Assembly (NCBI GenBank): GCA_028717525.1
Contig: JAQUNT010000206.1
Location: 1-5,251 of the forward strand
Direction: 5' to 3'
Source: Elusimicrobiota bacterium
Lineage (GTDB): Bacteria > Elusimicrobiota > Elusimicrobia > UBA1565 > UBA9628
Length of the DNA: 5,251 nt
In this document: positions 1-5,251 of the stretch, in pieces
Layout of the letters: every line of letters begins with the position of its first letter
Position numbering within the stretch: position 1 is the stretch's first letter
Made by a program: the position numbers and the translations under genes
Notes under the pieces: generated by a model
What the model was told of the DNA's origin: nothing
Seen by the model: the letters and a program-made list of their open reading frames with translations, nothing else
Databases searched by the model: none

Positions 1-157
1 CCTGCAGCTCGGTGTTGAGGTCGTTCATGACCTTCATCCAGGTGGAGCCTTCGGGCGCCAGGGTGGCGAACTTGATGATGACCGTCTGCGCCGGCGGCCC
101 GGCGGCGGCGCCCGGCAGGGCCAGCGACAGGGAGAGGAAAAGGCTAGAACAGGTCAT
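1..157 (-). CDS. dctP: TRAP transporter solute-binding protein, DctP family (5' part only)
   Basis: Only the first 52 codons are in the window; the rest lies beyond position 1. The start is ATG at 157-155. It overlaps the end of the tatT gene by 14 bases in another frame and has AAGGAG seven bases upstream. Residues 1 to about 19 form a hydrophobic secretion signal (FLSLSLALPGAAA), with likely cleavage after Ala-Ala-Ala. The mature N-terminus contains IKFATLAPEGSTWMKVM, the hallmark opening strand and helix of DctP-type TRAP binding proteins. In this family the protein binds a carboxylate or other organic ligand in the periplasm and hands it to the DctQ/DctM membrane subunits, which are not visible here but may follow. 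One oddity is that the signal peptide n-region (MTCSS) has no Lys or Arg; in-frame codons just upstream would encode Arg-Arg-Arg but contain no start codon. The family call is firm. The ligand is unknown. Confidence 0.9.
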   Translation of the reverse strand, partial: MTCSSLFLSLSLALPGAAAGPPAQTVIIKFATLAPEGSTWMKVMNDLNTELQ

Positions 158-1010
158 CGATCTTCTCCTTGAGGGCGGCGGCCTTGAGCTTGGCCACCTC
201 GTCAGCGAGCCTGGCATCGGGCAGGCGGCCGGCCGGCTCGTCTTTGACCTTGGCCAGGAGGCTCTCGAAGAGCGCGCGGTCCTGCAGGGCCACGGCCAAG
301 GTCTTGGCTTCCAGGACGAAGGTCATGAGGTACTTGCCTTCGGTCAGGCGCTCGGCCCACTTGAAGTGCTCTTTGGCCTTCTCGGGGTTTCCGCCGAGCA
401 GCTTGGGCCGGGAGGCGAAGTACACGCCGAAGAAGAGGTCGGAGCCGGCGAAGTTGTAGTCCGGGTCCAGCTCATGGGAGCGCTTCATGAGCGCCACGGC
501 CTTGGGGAGCTCGGCCACGGCGTCGGGAGAATCCTTGGAGAGGTTGATGAAGCCCGACCAGCAGAAGGCGGCCCAGAACAAGGGCGGGGCATCGGCCTTC
601 TGCGCGTTCCGGAGGGACTGCTCCAGGGCGTCGGGCAGCATGGCGGACAGGCCTGCCAGGCCCGGCCTGCCGGCGAGGGACCTGAGGGCGTAGTCCCGGC
701 CCCTGAGGTAGAAGGACTTGGCGCGGTCCGGCTGGGCGTCCTCCACGAAAAGGAAGGCGTAGCTCCCGAAGCCTTCCGCGGCCAGGCGGTTGAGGCGCGG
801 ATTGGAGGGCTCGCTCCGCAGGAGGCCCTCGATGAACTTGAGCTGGGAGGCCATGGCATCCCGGGCGAGCTGGGGGTCGGATTCCTCATAATAGGCCGCC
901 ACGCCCCGGTCCATGAGCTCCGCGGTCGAGCGCAGGGCGATGGAGTTGATGCTGCAGGAGCAGAGACTGAAAAGTGGAATCAGGAGCGCGATTTTCTTCA
1001 AGCGCGCCAT
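144..1010 (-). CDS. tatT: TRAP transporter-associated TPR lipoprotein, TatT family
   Basis: This 288-residue protein resembles the TatT family, whose type member is Treponema pallidum Tp0956, a TPR lipoprotein that pairs with the neighbouring TRAP binding protein Tp0957. Visible features: N-terminal MARLKKIALLIPLFSLCSCS is a lipoprotein signal with Lys5-Lys6, a hydrophobic core and a lipobox-like LCSC, making Cys19 the likely lipidated residue. Helical TPR-like segments follow, with family-typical blocks at about 72-90 (LNRLAAEGFGSYAFLFVE), 98-111 (YLRGRDYA), 144-176 (LFWAAF..SGFINLSKDSPDAVAELP) and 192-220 (LFFGVYFASRP, LGG, PEKAKEHF). The C-terminus is Lys-rich and helical. The frame stays open far upstream (to 1688), but that part is Arg/Pro/Gly-rich low-complexity shadow of lhgO; the lipoprotein signal and homology begin at ATG 1010. 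The start overlaps the lhgO stop by 13 bases and has no clear Shine-Dalgarno, so reinitiation from lhgO is likely. The gene immediately downstream is dctP, the expected partner. The binding role is inferred from the family. Confidence 0.93.
   Translation of the reverse strand: MARLKKIALLIPLFSLCSCSINSIALRSTAELMDRGVAAYYEESDPQLARDAMASQLKFIEGLLRSEPSNPRLNRLAAEGFGSYAFLFVEDAQPDRAKSFYLRGRDYALRSLAGRPGLAGLSAMLPDALEQSLRNAQKADAPPLFWAAFCWSGFINLSKDSPDAVAELPKAVALMKRSHELDPDYNFAGSDLFFGVYFASRPKLLGGNPEKAKEHFKWAERLTEGKYLMTFVLEAKTLAVALQDRALFESLLAKVKDEPAGRLPDARLADEVAKLKAAALKEKIDDLF
165..170 (-). promoter_or_regulatory. Shine-Dalgarno of dctP
   Basis: AAGGAG reads on the minus strand at 170-165, seven bases before the ATG at 157. 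It lies inside the last codons of tatT (the Lys-Glu-Lys stretch). It fixes the dctP start even though the resulting signal peptide lacks a positively charged n-region, and it implies translational coupling with tatT. Confidence 0.8.
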
Positions 1011-2113
1011 TCTAGCAAATTGGCTACGAAGTCGGCGATAGCCGGGCTGGAGGTCAGGCCCGGCGAGTCGATGCCCACGAGGTCCACCCAGCCGGGACGG
1101 CCGGCCTCGGACTGCTCGCGGATGTAGAAGTCCCTGAAGGAGCCGTCCGCGGAGAGCTTGGGCCGTATGCCGGCGGTGCCCGGAGCCAGGTCCTCCGGCC
1201 TGAGGTCCGGCAGGTAGCGCGCGGCGGCCGCGAAGAAGGCGCCGGCGTGGCCGCTGTCCACGTCGTAGTCCAGTGCGTCGACCGCGAAAGCGTTGGGGCC
1301 GAGGCGGTGCCGGCCCTGCCGGTCCACGGTGAGGTGGATGCCCAGGCCGTGCTCCGCGGGCACGGGGTAGACGAGGGGCCTGATGGGCAGGGCCCGGCGC
1401 AGGCTGAAGTACTCGCCCTTGAACCAGTGGAGGCGGCAGCCCGCGGCACCGCAGTCGAGGCCCGCCCAGGCCGCCACGCGGTCCGAGGCCAGGCCCGCCG
1501 CGTTGACCACGCAACGGGCCGGGATCGGGTCGGCCAGGCCTTTGCTGCCGAGGTGATAGACGCCGTCCTTGCGTTCGACGGAGGCCAACTCGGAGTTCCA
1601 GAGGAAGATGGCGCCGGCGTCCTGGGCCTTGAGCAGGAAGTGGCGCATGAGCTCCTCGGTGTCCACGATGCCCGTCTCCGGAGACCACAGGCCGGCGACG
1701 GCGCGCACGCCGGGAGCCAGGCCGGGGATGTCGGTCCGGTCGACCATCTCCAGGCCTTCGACGCCGTTGGCTCGGCCCTGGGCGCAGAGGCCCTCGAGCT
1801 CGGCGACCTCTTCGGGGGCGCAGGCCACGAGGAGCTTGCCGGTGCGGCGGCAGAAGACGCCGTGCCGCTGGCCGATTTCGTAGAGCCGGCGCCGGCCCTC
1901 CACGCAGAACCGGGACTTGAGGCTGCCTGGCGGATAGTAGAGCCCGGCGTGGATGACCTCGCTATTGCGCGAGGAGGTCTCCAGGCCGTAGCGCCGGTTG
2001 CGTTCGAGGACGACGACGTTGTTGTCGGACCGGGCCAGACGCGCGGCCGTGGCGAGGCCCACGACCCCGGCGCCCACGATGACCGCGTCGATCGTCTCCA
2101 TGGCAGGGACCAT
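998..2113 (-). CDS. lhgO: FAD-dependent L-2-hydroxyglutarate oxidase/dehydrogenase-like protein
   Basis: This 371-residue flavoprotein of the DAO (D-amino-acid oxidase-like) superfamily is most like LhgO and human L2HGDH. In that family the reaction is FAD-linked oxidation of L-2-hydroxyglutarate to 2-oxoglutarate, usually with electrons passed to the quinone pool. Visible motifs: the dinucleotide-binding VIVGAGVVGLATAARLA at 11-27, with acidic Glu37 ending the second strand (VVVLE); the family block NSEVIHAGLYYPPGSLKSRFC at about 51-70; TGKLLVA at 91-97; the second FAD contact VVNAAGLASDRVA at 202-214; HWFKGEYF at 229-236; GIRPKL at 315-320; and the C-terminal GIDSPGLTSSPAIADFVANLL at 347-367. 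The length is slightly shorter than E. coli LhgO (about 420). ATG 2113 is chosen because AAAGGAG lies just upstream; Met5 (ATG 2101) has none. It heads the cluster with tatT and dctP. L-2-hydroxyglutarate is a homology call; another 2-hydroxy acid is possible. Confidence 0.88.
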   Translation of the reverse strand: MVPAMETIDAVIVGAGVVGLATAARLARSDNNVVVLERNRRYGLETSSRNSEVIHAGLYYPPGSLKSRFCVEGRRRLYEIGQRHGVFCRRTGKLLVACAPEEVAELEGLCAQGRANGVEGLEMVDRTDIPGLAPGVRAVAGLWSPETGIVDTEELMRHFLLKAQDAGAIFLWNSELASVERKDGVYHLGSKGLADPIPARCVVNAAGLASDRVAAWAGLDCGAAGCRLHWFKGEYFSLRRALPIRPLVYPVPAEHGLGIHLTVDRQGRHRLGPNAFAVDALDYDVDSGHAGAFFAAAARYLPDLRPEDLAPGTAGIRPKLSADGSFRDFYIREQSEAGRPGWVDLVGIDSPGLTSSPAIADFVANLLEWRA

Positions 2114-2117
2114 TCTA

Positions 2118-2124
2118 CTCCTTT
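2118..2124 (-). promoter_or_regulatory. Shine-Dalgarno of lhgO
   Basis: AAAGGAG reads on the minus strand at 2124-2118, four bases before the ATG at 2113. The spacing is short but usable. It favours this ATG over the in-frame ATG at 2101, whose upstream bases (GGTCCCTGCC) have no ribosome-binding match. I see no convincing -10/-35 pair for lhgO in the 47-base spacer, so its promoter may lie inside the MOSC gene. Confidence 0.7.
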
Positions 2125-2152
2125 GCCGGGCCGCTCCGCCTTATCCTATAAT
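2123..2152 (+). promoter_or_regulatory. Predicted sigma-70-type promoter of the MOSC gene
   Basis: A perfect TATAAT lies at 2147-2152. An 18-base spacer separates it from TTGCCG at 2123-2128, which matches the TTGACA consensus at four of six positions. In this GC-rich window a perfect -10 in a 47-base divergent spacer is unlikely to be chance. The start codon is only eight bases after the -10, so transcription would begin at or within a base or two of the ATG. No Shine-Dalgarno precedes the ATG, which fits a leaderless mRNA. The -35 overlaps the lhgO Shine-Dalgarno on the other strand. Confidence 0.65.
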
Positions 2153-2160
2153 CGCGTGCG

Positions 2161-2682
2161 ATGGAATCTCGGCGGCTCCTGGAACTGGCCGGCGGCAGCC
2201 CGAAGGGCGAGGGCCGGCTCGAGCGCATCGTCGTGCGCCTGCCCGGCGGGAAGCGCCGGGCCCTGTCCGAGGCGGAACTGAGCGCGGAGCGCGGGGTCGC
2301 GGGCGACCGTTGGAGCCTGGACCCCGGTGCGGACCCCGCGAAGCAGGTCTCGCTCATCAACGCGCGGTTCCTCGCCGCCATCTCCGGCGCGTCCGGCCGC
2401 CAGGACCTCTCCGGCGACAATCTGGTCGTCGATCTTGACCTTCACGAGGCGAACCTGCCGCGAGGCACGCGGCTGCGCATCGGGCAGGCCCTGCTCGAGG
2501 TCACCGCGCACCCTCATACCGGCTGCAGCAGGTTCGAGCGCTTCTACGGAAAGCCGGCCAACGAACTCGTCAAGTCCCCCGCCGGCATGGCCCAGCGGCT
2601 GCGCGGCCTCTACGCCCGGGTCATCGAGGCCGGAACGGCGCGGGTGGGCGACCGCGCGCGCAAGGAAGGCGCGGCTCCCTGA
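2161..2682 (+). CDS. Stand-alone MOSC-domain protein
   Basis: This 173-residue protein is essentially one MOSC domain (molybdenum cofactor sulfurase C-terminal domain). Visible family features: a first strand GRLERIVVRLPGG at 18-30, GVAGDRW at 45-51, VSLINARFL at 63-71, SGDNLVVD at 84-91, LPRGTRLRIGQALLEVT at 99-115, the conserved cysteine motif HPHTGCSRF with Cys122, and the closing RGLYARVIEAGTARVGD at 148-164. MOSC domains are thought to carry or transfer sulfur via the conserved Cys in molybdenum-cofactor and related chemistry; YiiM and YuaD are small relatives. The substrate of this protein cannot be told, and no molybdoenzyme or cofactor gene is in the window. It is transcribed away from lhgO and ends three bases from the metF stop, tail to tail. 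The start ATG 2161 has no Shine-Dalgarno but a perfect -10 just upstream. No membrane segment or signal peptide is seen. Confidence 0.88.
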   Translation: MESRRLLELAGGSPKGEGRLERIVVRLPGGKRRALSEAELSAERGVAGDRWSLDPGADPAKQVSLINARFLAAISGASGRQDLSGDNLVVDLDLHEANLPRGTRLRIGQALLEVTAHPHTGCSRFERFYGKPANELVKSPAGMAQRLRGLYARVIEAGTARVGDRARKEGAAP

Positions 2683-2689
2683 GCTTCAG
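2679..2689. repeat. Small palindrome holding both convergent stop codons
   Basis: CTGAGCTTCAG is an 11-base inverted repeat (four-base arms, three-base centre). The plus-strand TGA of the MOSC gene (2680-2682) and the minus-strand TGA of metF (2686-2688) lie symmetrically in its arms. The stem is too short and has no T-tract on either strand, so it is not called a terminator. Confidence 0.4.
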
Positions 2690-3555
2690 CTCCGCCGCAG
2701 GGGCCGCAGGGCGGCCAGGATTTCAGTCGTGGAGTGGGACCGGTTGAGGGTGTAGAAATGGACGCCGGGCGCGCCGCGGTCGAGGAGCTCGCGGCACTGG
2801 CGCGTGCTCCACTCGATGCCGTAGCGGACCACGGCCTCGGGGTCGCCCTGGATGGCCTCCAGCTCCTCGGCCATCCGAGGCGGTATGGCGACCCCGCAGA
2901 GGGTGGTGAAGCGCCGCAGCTGCGAGTAGCTGGTCACGGGCATGAGCCCGGGGACGATGGGGACCGTGATGCCGGCGAGGCGTGCCGCGGCCACGAAATC
3001 GAAGTAGTGCCGGTTGTCGAAGAAGAGCTGCGTGACCACCCAGTCCGCGCCGGCGCGTACCTTGGCCGCGAGATGGCGGAGGTCCTCGCCCGGGCTGGCC
3101 GCTTCGGGGTGGGCCTCCGGGTAGCCGGCTACGGCCATGCGGAAGCCTCCGGCCTGGCGGATGAAGCGCACCAGGTCCACCGCGTGCGGGAAGTCCCCGG
3201 GCAGGGCTCCGTCCCATTCCTGGGGCGGGTCGCCGCGCAGGGCCATGATGTACCGGATGCCCGCCGCCTCGATGCGCTCGAGGTTGCGGAACATCTCGGC
3301 CCGGGTATGGGTGATGCCGGTCAGGTGGCAGACGGTCTCGATGCCCAACTCGCGCTGCATGCGGCCGACCGTGTCGATGGTGCGCTCCCGCGCCGAGCCG
3401 CCGGCCCCGTAGGTCAGGGTGACGAAGGCGGGACCCAGGGCCTTTAGGGACAGCACCTTGGCCAGGAAGGCGTCCGTCTCCTCCGGGGCCTTGGGCAGGA
3501 AGAACTCGAAGGAGAAGACCGGCTCCCGCCGGGCGAAGAGAGCCGCGATGTCCAC
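2686..3555 (-). CDS. metF: 5,10-methylenetetrahydrofolate reductase
   Basis: This is a 289-residue MetF, close to the 296 residues of the E. coli enzyme. It reduces 5,10-methylene-tetrahydrofolate to 5-methyl-tetrahydrofolate in the cytoplasm with FAD and NAD(P)H, supplying methyl groups for methionine synthesis. It is a complete TIM barrel with no regulatory C-terminal domain, as usual in bacteria. Visible motifs: FSFEFF at 14-19 with Glu17 as the expected catalytic acid; FVTLTYGAGGSARERT at 44-59; CHLTGITHTRAEM at 76-88; YIMALRGDPP at 102-111 with the flavin-contacting Asp109; TQLFFDN at 175-181 with the substrate-contacting Gln176; PGLMPVTSYSQLRRF at 202-216; and GVHFYTLNRSHSTTEIL at 264-280. 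The motif reads FEFFLPK where FEFFPPK is usual, a single change at residue 20. The start is GTG at 3555; no Shine-Dalgarno is seen, and an extended -10-like box sits six bases upstream. No metE/metH or other methionine gene is in the window. Confidence 0.96.
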   Translation of the reverse strand: MDIAALFARREPVFSFEFFLPKAPEETDAFLAKVLSLKALGPAFVTLTYGAGGSARERTIDTVGRMQRELGIETVCHLTGITHTRAEMFRNLERIEAAGIRYIMALRGDPPQEWDGALPGDFPHAVDLVRFIRQAGGFRMAVAGYPEAHPEAASPGEDLRHLAAKVRAGADWVVTQLFFDNRHYFDFVAAARLAGITVPIVPGLMPVTSYSQLRRFTTLCGVAIPPRMAEELEAIQGDPEAVVRYGIEWSTRQCRELLDRGAPGVHFYTLNRSHSTTEILAALRPLRRS

Positions 3556-3561
3556 GCGCCT

Positions 3562-3570
3562 ATATTAGCA
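3562..3570 (-). promoter_or_regulatory. Candidate extended -10 promoter of metF
   Basis: In the 42-base spacer between the TPR gene and metF, the minus strand reads TGCTAATAT at 3570-3562: an extended -10 TG followed by TAATAT, which matches TATAAT at four of six positions. No good -35 is visible. The GTG start of metF is six bases downstream, so a transcript from here would start at or very near the GTG and be leaderless. The call rests on position and on AT-richness against a GC-rich background. Confidence 0.4.
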
Positions 3571-3597
3571 AATGGCTGGGCGGGCGCTGGAGGGCGG

Positions 3598-5251
3598 TCA
3601 CGCGCCGCTGCCGCTGACCTGGCCCTCGGCCTCTTTGATGAGCCTCTGGTACTCCTCCACCATCCCGGGGTCCGTGTTGACGAGGCTGGCGCTGCGGAAC
3701 TCCGCGGCGGCGTTGCGGAACTGCTTGAGGTTGGAGTAGGTCGAGGCGCGGTTGCGGTAGTAGCGGTCGCAGGTGGGGCCCAGGGCCACGGCCCGGCTGA
3801 AGTTCTCGAGGGCCTCGGGATGCTTGTGCAGGGCGAAAAACCCCATGCCGACGCCGTTGTAGGCCGCGGCCGAGCTCGGGTCCTGCTTGGCGGCCACCTC
3901 GTAGTTCTCCAGGGCCTTCTGGTAGGCGCCCTGGAAGTAGTAGACGTTGCCCGCGCGCAGGAAAGCCTCGGAGTTCTTGGGGTCGATCTTGAGCGCGGCC
4001 GTGATCGCCGCCAGCGCCGGCTTGTAACTGCGTCGCACCGTCAGCAGGGTGGCCAGGCGCAGGCGCGCGCTGGGGTCCTTCGGGTCGAGCTCGATGGCGC
4101 GCAGGAAGTCCTGCTGCGCCGCGTCATAGGATTCCTGGGCGAAGAGGCAGTTGCCGCGCCCGATGTAGGCCTCCGGGACGTTGGCGTCGAGCTCCATGGC
4201 CTTGGTGAACTCCACGATGGCCTTGTCGTAATGCCCCGCGTTGTGCAGGGCGTCGCCGCGTACGACGAAGATGTAAGGGTCGACGGCGTCCGACGCGGAG
4301 AGGGCGTCGATGTCGGAGATCGCGGCGAAGTAGTCGTCGCTGTCGCCGCGGGGGGCCCCGAAGCCGGACTGGAAGGTCCGGGCGTTGGGATCGAGGGACA
4401 TGGCGGCGAGGTAGGTCCGGTGGGCTTCCCGGTATTGTCCGGCCAGGGCGTCGGCGTAGGACATCGCCAGCAGGCCCTCGGCGCGGCGCACGCCGAGTTG
4501 GTAGGCGCTGTTGAGGTCCGAGATGGCTCGGTCGGCGTCCTTCAGGTGGAGGTGGGCGAGCCCTCTTTGCAGGAATGCGGGCCCGTAGCTCTGCTCCAGC
4601 CCCAGGGCGCGGGTGCAGTCCTTCACAGCTCTCGCGTTGTCCCCGCGCAGCCGCTTGACCGTGCACAGGCCGGTCCAGGCTTCCTTGTCCCTCGGGTCCA
4701 GGTCCGCCGCGCGGTCGAAGTCGTCGAACGCGTCCTTGAGCGTGCCCAGCGCTCCGTAGGCCAGGCCACGGTGCACCAGCGCCGGGACGAACTTCTTGGA
4801 GATGTGCAGGGCCTGGTTGAGGTCGCGGACCGCGGCCTCGTAGTCGTGCGCCGCCAGGCGGATGCGGCCCAAGCTGTCGTAGATGGCCGGGTTGCGCGGG
4901 TCCTTCTCCAGGGAGATCTGGATGTCGCGCAGCGCCGCGGCGTGTTCCCCGAGCAGGGCGCGGATCTCGGCGCGGGCCTGCATGATGGGGGCCACGGGCC
5001 CTTTCAAAGCCAGGGCGGTGTCGAGGGCCTCCAGGGCCTTGCGGTAGTGCCGGGCCCGCAGGCGCATGATGCCCAGGTTGAACTGGTAGCCGGCGTTCTG
5101 CGGCGCGAGGACCACCGCCGAAACGATGTCGCTGAGGGCCTTGTCCGTGTCGTTGAAGGCGTTGGCGTAGAGGGCGCCGCGGTTGTTGAAGGCTTCGGCG
5201 AAGTTGGGGTCCGCGGCGATGGCGGCGTTGAAATCCTCCAGGGCCGATTGG
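3598..5251 (-). CDS. Large TPR-repeat protein (5' end outside the window)
   Basis: The reading frame is open from the right edge of the window to TGA at 3600-3598, giving 550 visible residues. The true start lies beyond position 5251. The GTG at 5115 is internal: the 45 codons before it continue the same TPR pattern (ALEDFNAAIAADPNFAEAFN, then ALYANAFNDTDKALSDI). About 14 tandem 34-residue units are seen, with typical alternating helices such as AEAFNNRGALY, PALVHRGLAYGALG, PEAYIGRGNCLFAQ and ALENYEVAAKQDP. The array is interrupted at about residues 286-324 by a stretch with no clear helix A (GFGAPRGDSDDYF). The last unit is followed by a short tail ending VSGSGA. TPR arrays are protein-binding scaffolds, and the partner is unknown. 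No enzyme domain, lipobox or membrane segment is visible in this part; an N-terminal signal or another domain could lie off the edge. It ends 42 bases before metF, on the same strand, but metF seems to have its own promoter. Confidence 0.9.
   Translation of the reverse strand, partial: QSALEDFNAAIAADPNFAEAFNNRGALYANAFNDTDKALSDIVSAVVLAPQNAGYQFNLGIMRLRARHYRKALEALDTALALKGPVAPIMQARAEIRALLGEHAAALRDIQISLEKDPRNPAIYDSLGRIRLAAHDYEAAVRDLNQALHISKKFVPALVHRGLAYGALGTLKDAFDDFDRAADLDPRDKEAWTGLCTVKRLRGDNARAVKDCTRALGLEQSYGPAFLQRGLAHLHLKDADRAISDLNSAYQLGVRRAEGLLAMSYADALAGQYREAHRTYLAAMSLDPNARTFQSGFGAPRGDSDDYFAAISDIDALSASDAVDPYIFVVRGDALHNAGHYDKAIVEFTKAMELDANVPEAYIGRGNCLFAQESYDAAQQDFLRAIELDPKDPSARLRLATLLTVRRSYKPALAAITAALKIDPKNSEAFLRAGNVYYFQGAYQKALENYEVAAKQDPSSAAAYNGVGMGFFALHKHPEALENFSRAVALGPTCDRYYRNRASTYSNLKQFRNAAAEFRSASLVNTDPGMVEEYQRLIKEAEGQVSGSGA

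Noticed and set aside
12..1127. 371-codon plus-strand open frame opposite tatT and dctP
   Set aside because: Its translation is rich in Gly, Glu, Ala and Leu with no recognisable domain. It lies antisense to two genes with strong family matches. Long antisense frames are expected in GC-rich coding DNA.
1011..1688. Upstream extension of the tatT frame, which would give a 514-residue protein
   Set aside because: The extra 226 residues are Arg/Pro/Gly-rich low complexity from a shifted frame of lhgO. The lipoprotein signal and TatT homology start at 1010.
1247..2281. 344-codon plus-strand open frame opposite lhgO
   Set aside because: It is the antisense shadow of a well-supported flavoprotein, crosses the divergent spacer and runs into the MOSC gene in another frame.
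2671..2700. Bidirectional terminator between MOSC and metF
   Set aside because: The inverted repeat is only four base pairs per arm, and there is no run of T on either strand. Read-through or Rho-dependent ending is more likely.
2734..3447. 237-codon plus-strand open frame opposite metF
   Set aside because: It is antisense to a complete metF with all catalytic motifs and has no recognisable domain itself.
5113..5115. GTG as the start of the TPR gene
   Set aside because: The frame continues upstream to the window edge with the same TPR pattern, so the gene is cut by the edge and this GTG is an internal Val codon.
3598..5251. DNA tandem repeat underlying the TPR array
   Set aside because: The periodicity is at the protein level only. 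The nucleotide sequences of the units have diverged and no direct repeat of useful length is seen.

Overview
The window is strongly GC-rich DNA. It looks like a dense chromosomal segment from a Gram-negative-type (diderm) bacterium: a TRAP-transporter periplasmic binding protein sits beside a predicted lipoprotein of the TatT family, and intergenic spaces are only 3 to 47 bases. Lineages that combine high GC, TatT/DctP pairs and long TPR proteins include Myxococcota and other former Deltaproteobacteria, Acidobacteriota and Elusimicrobiota. The sequence alone does not let me choose between them. I see no rRNA, tRNA, CRISPR array, insertion sequence or phage gene.

Layout from left to right. Positions 1-2113 hold a minus-strand, three-gene cluster, read right to left: an L-2-hydroxyglutarate oxidase/dehydrogenase-like flavoprotein (lhgO type, 998-2113), a TatT-family TPR lipoprotein (144-1010), and the start of a DctP-family TRAP solute-binding protein (1-157, cut by the window edge). 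The three overlap by 13 and 14 bases and are almost certainly one transcript. A 47-base divergent spacer (2114-2160) separates them from a plus-strand stand-alone MOSC-domain gene (2161-2682). That gene converges, with a 3-base gap, on a minus-strand metF (2686-3555). Beyond a 42-base spacer, a long minus-strand TPR-repeat gene (3598-5251) runs off the right edge without showing its start.

How the parts may work together. TatT and DctP are known partners in TRAP-associated uptake. A 2-hydroxy-acid oxidising flavoenzyme translationally linked to them suggests, by inference only, import of a hydroxy- or dicarboxylate and its oxidation to a 2-oxo acid. MetF makes 5-methyl-tetrahydrofolate for methionine synthesis. 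The MOSC protein and the TPR protein have no assigned substrate or partner.

The most notable regulatory feature is that MOSC and metF both lack a Shine-Dalgarno sequence and have a -10-like box 6 to 8 bases before the start codon, which fits leaderless mRNAs. The lhgO and dctP genes, in contrast, have good Shine-Dalgarno sequences. Nothing here clearly amounts to a new system; the lhgO-tatT-dctP coupling is the best candidate for follow-up.
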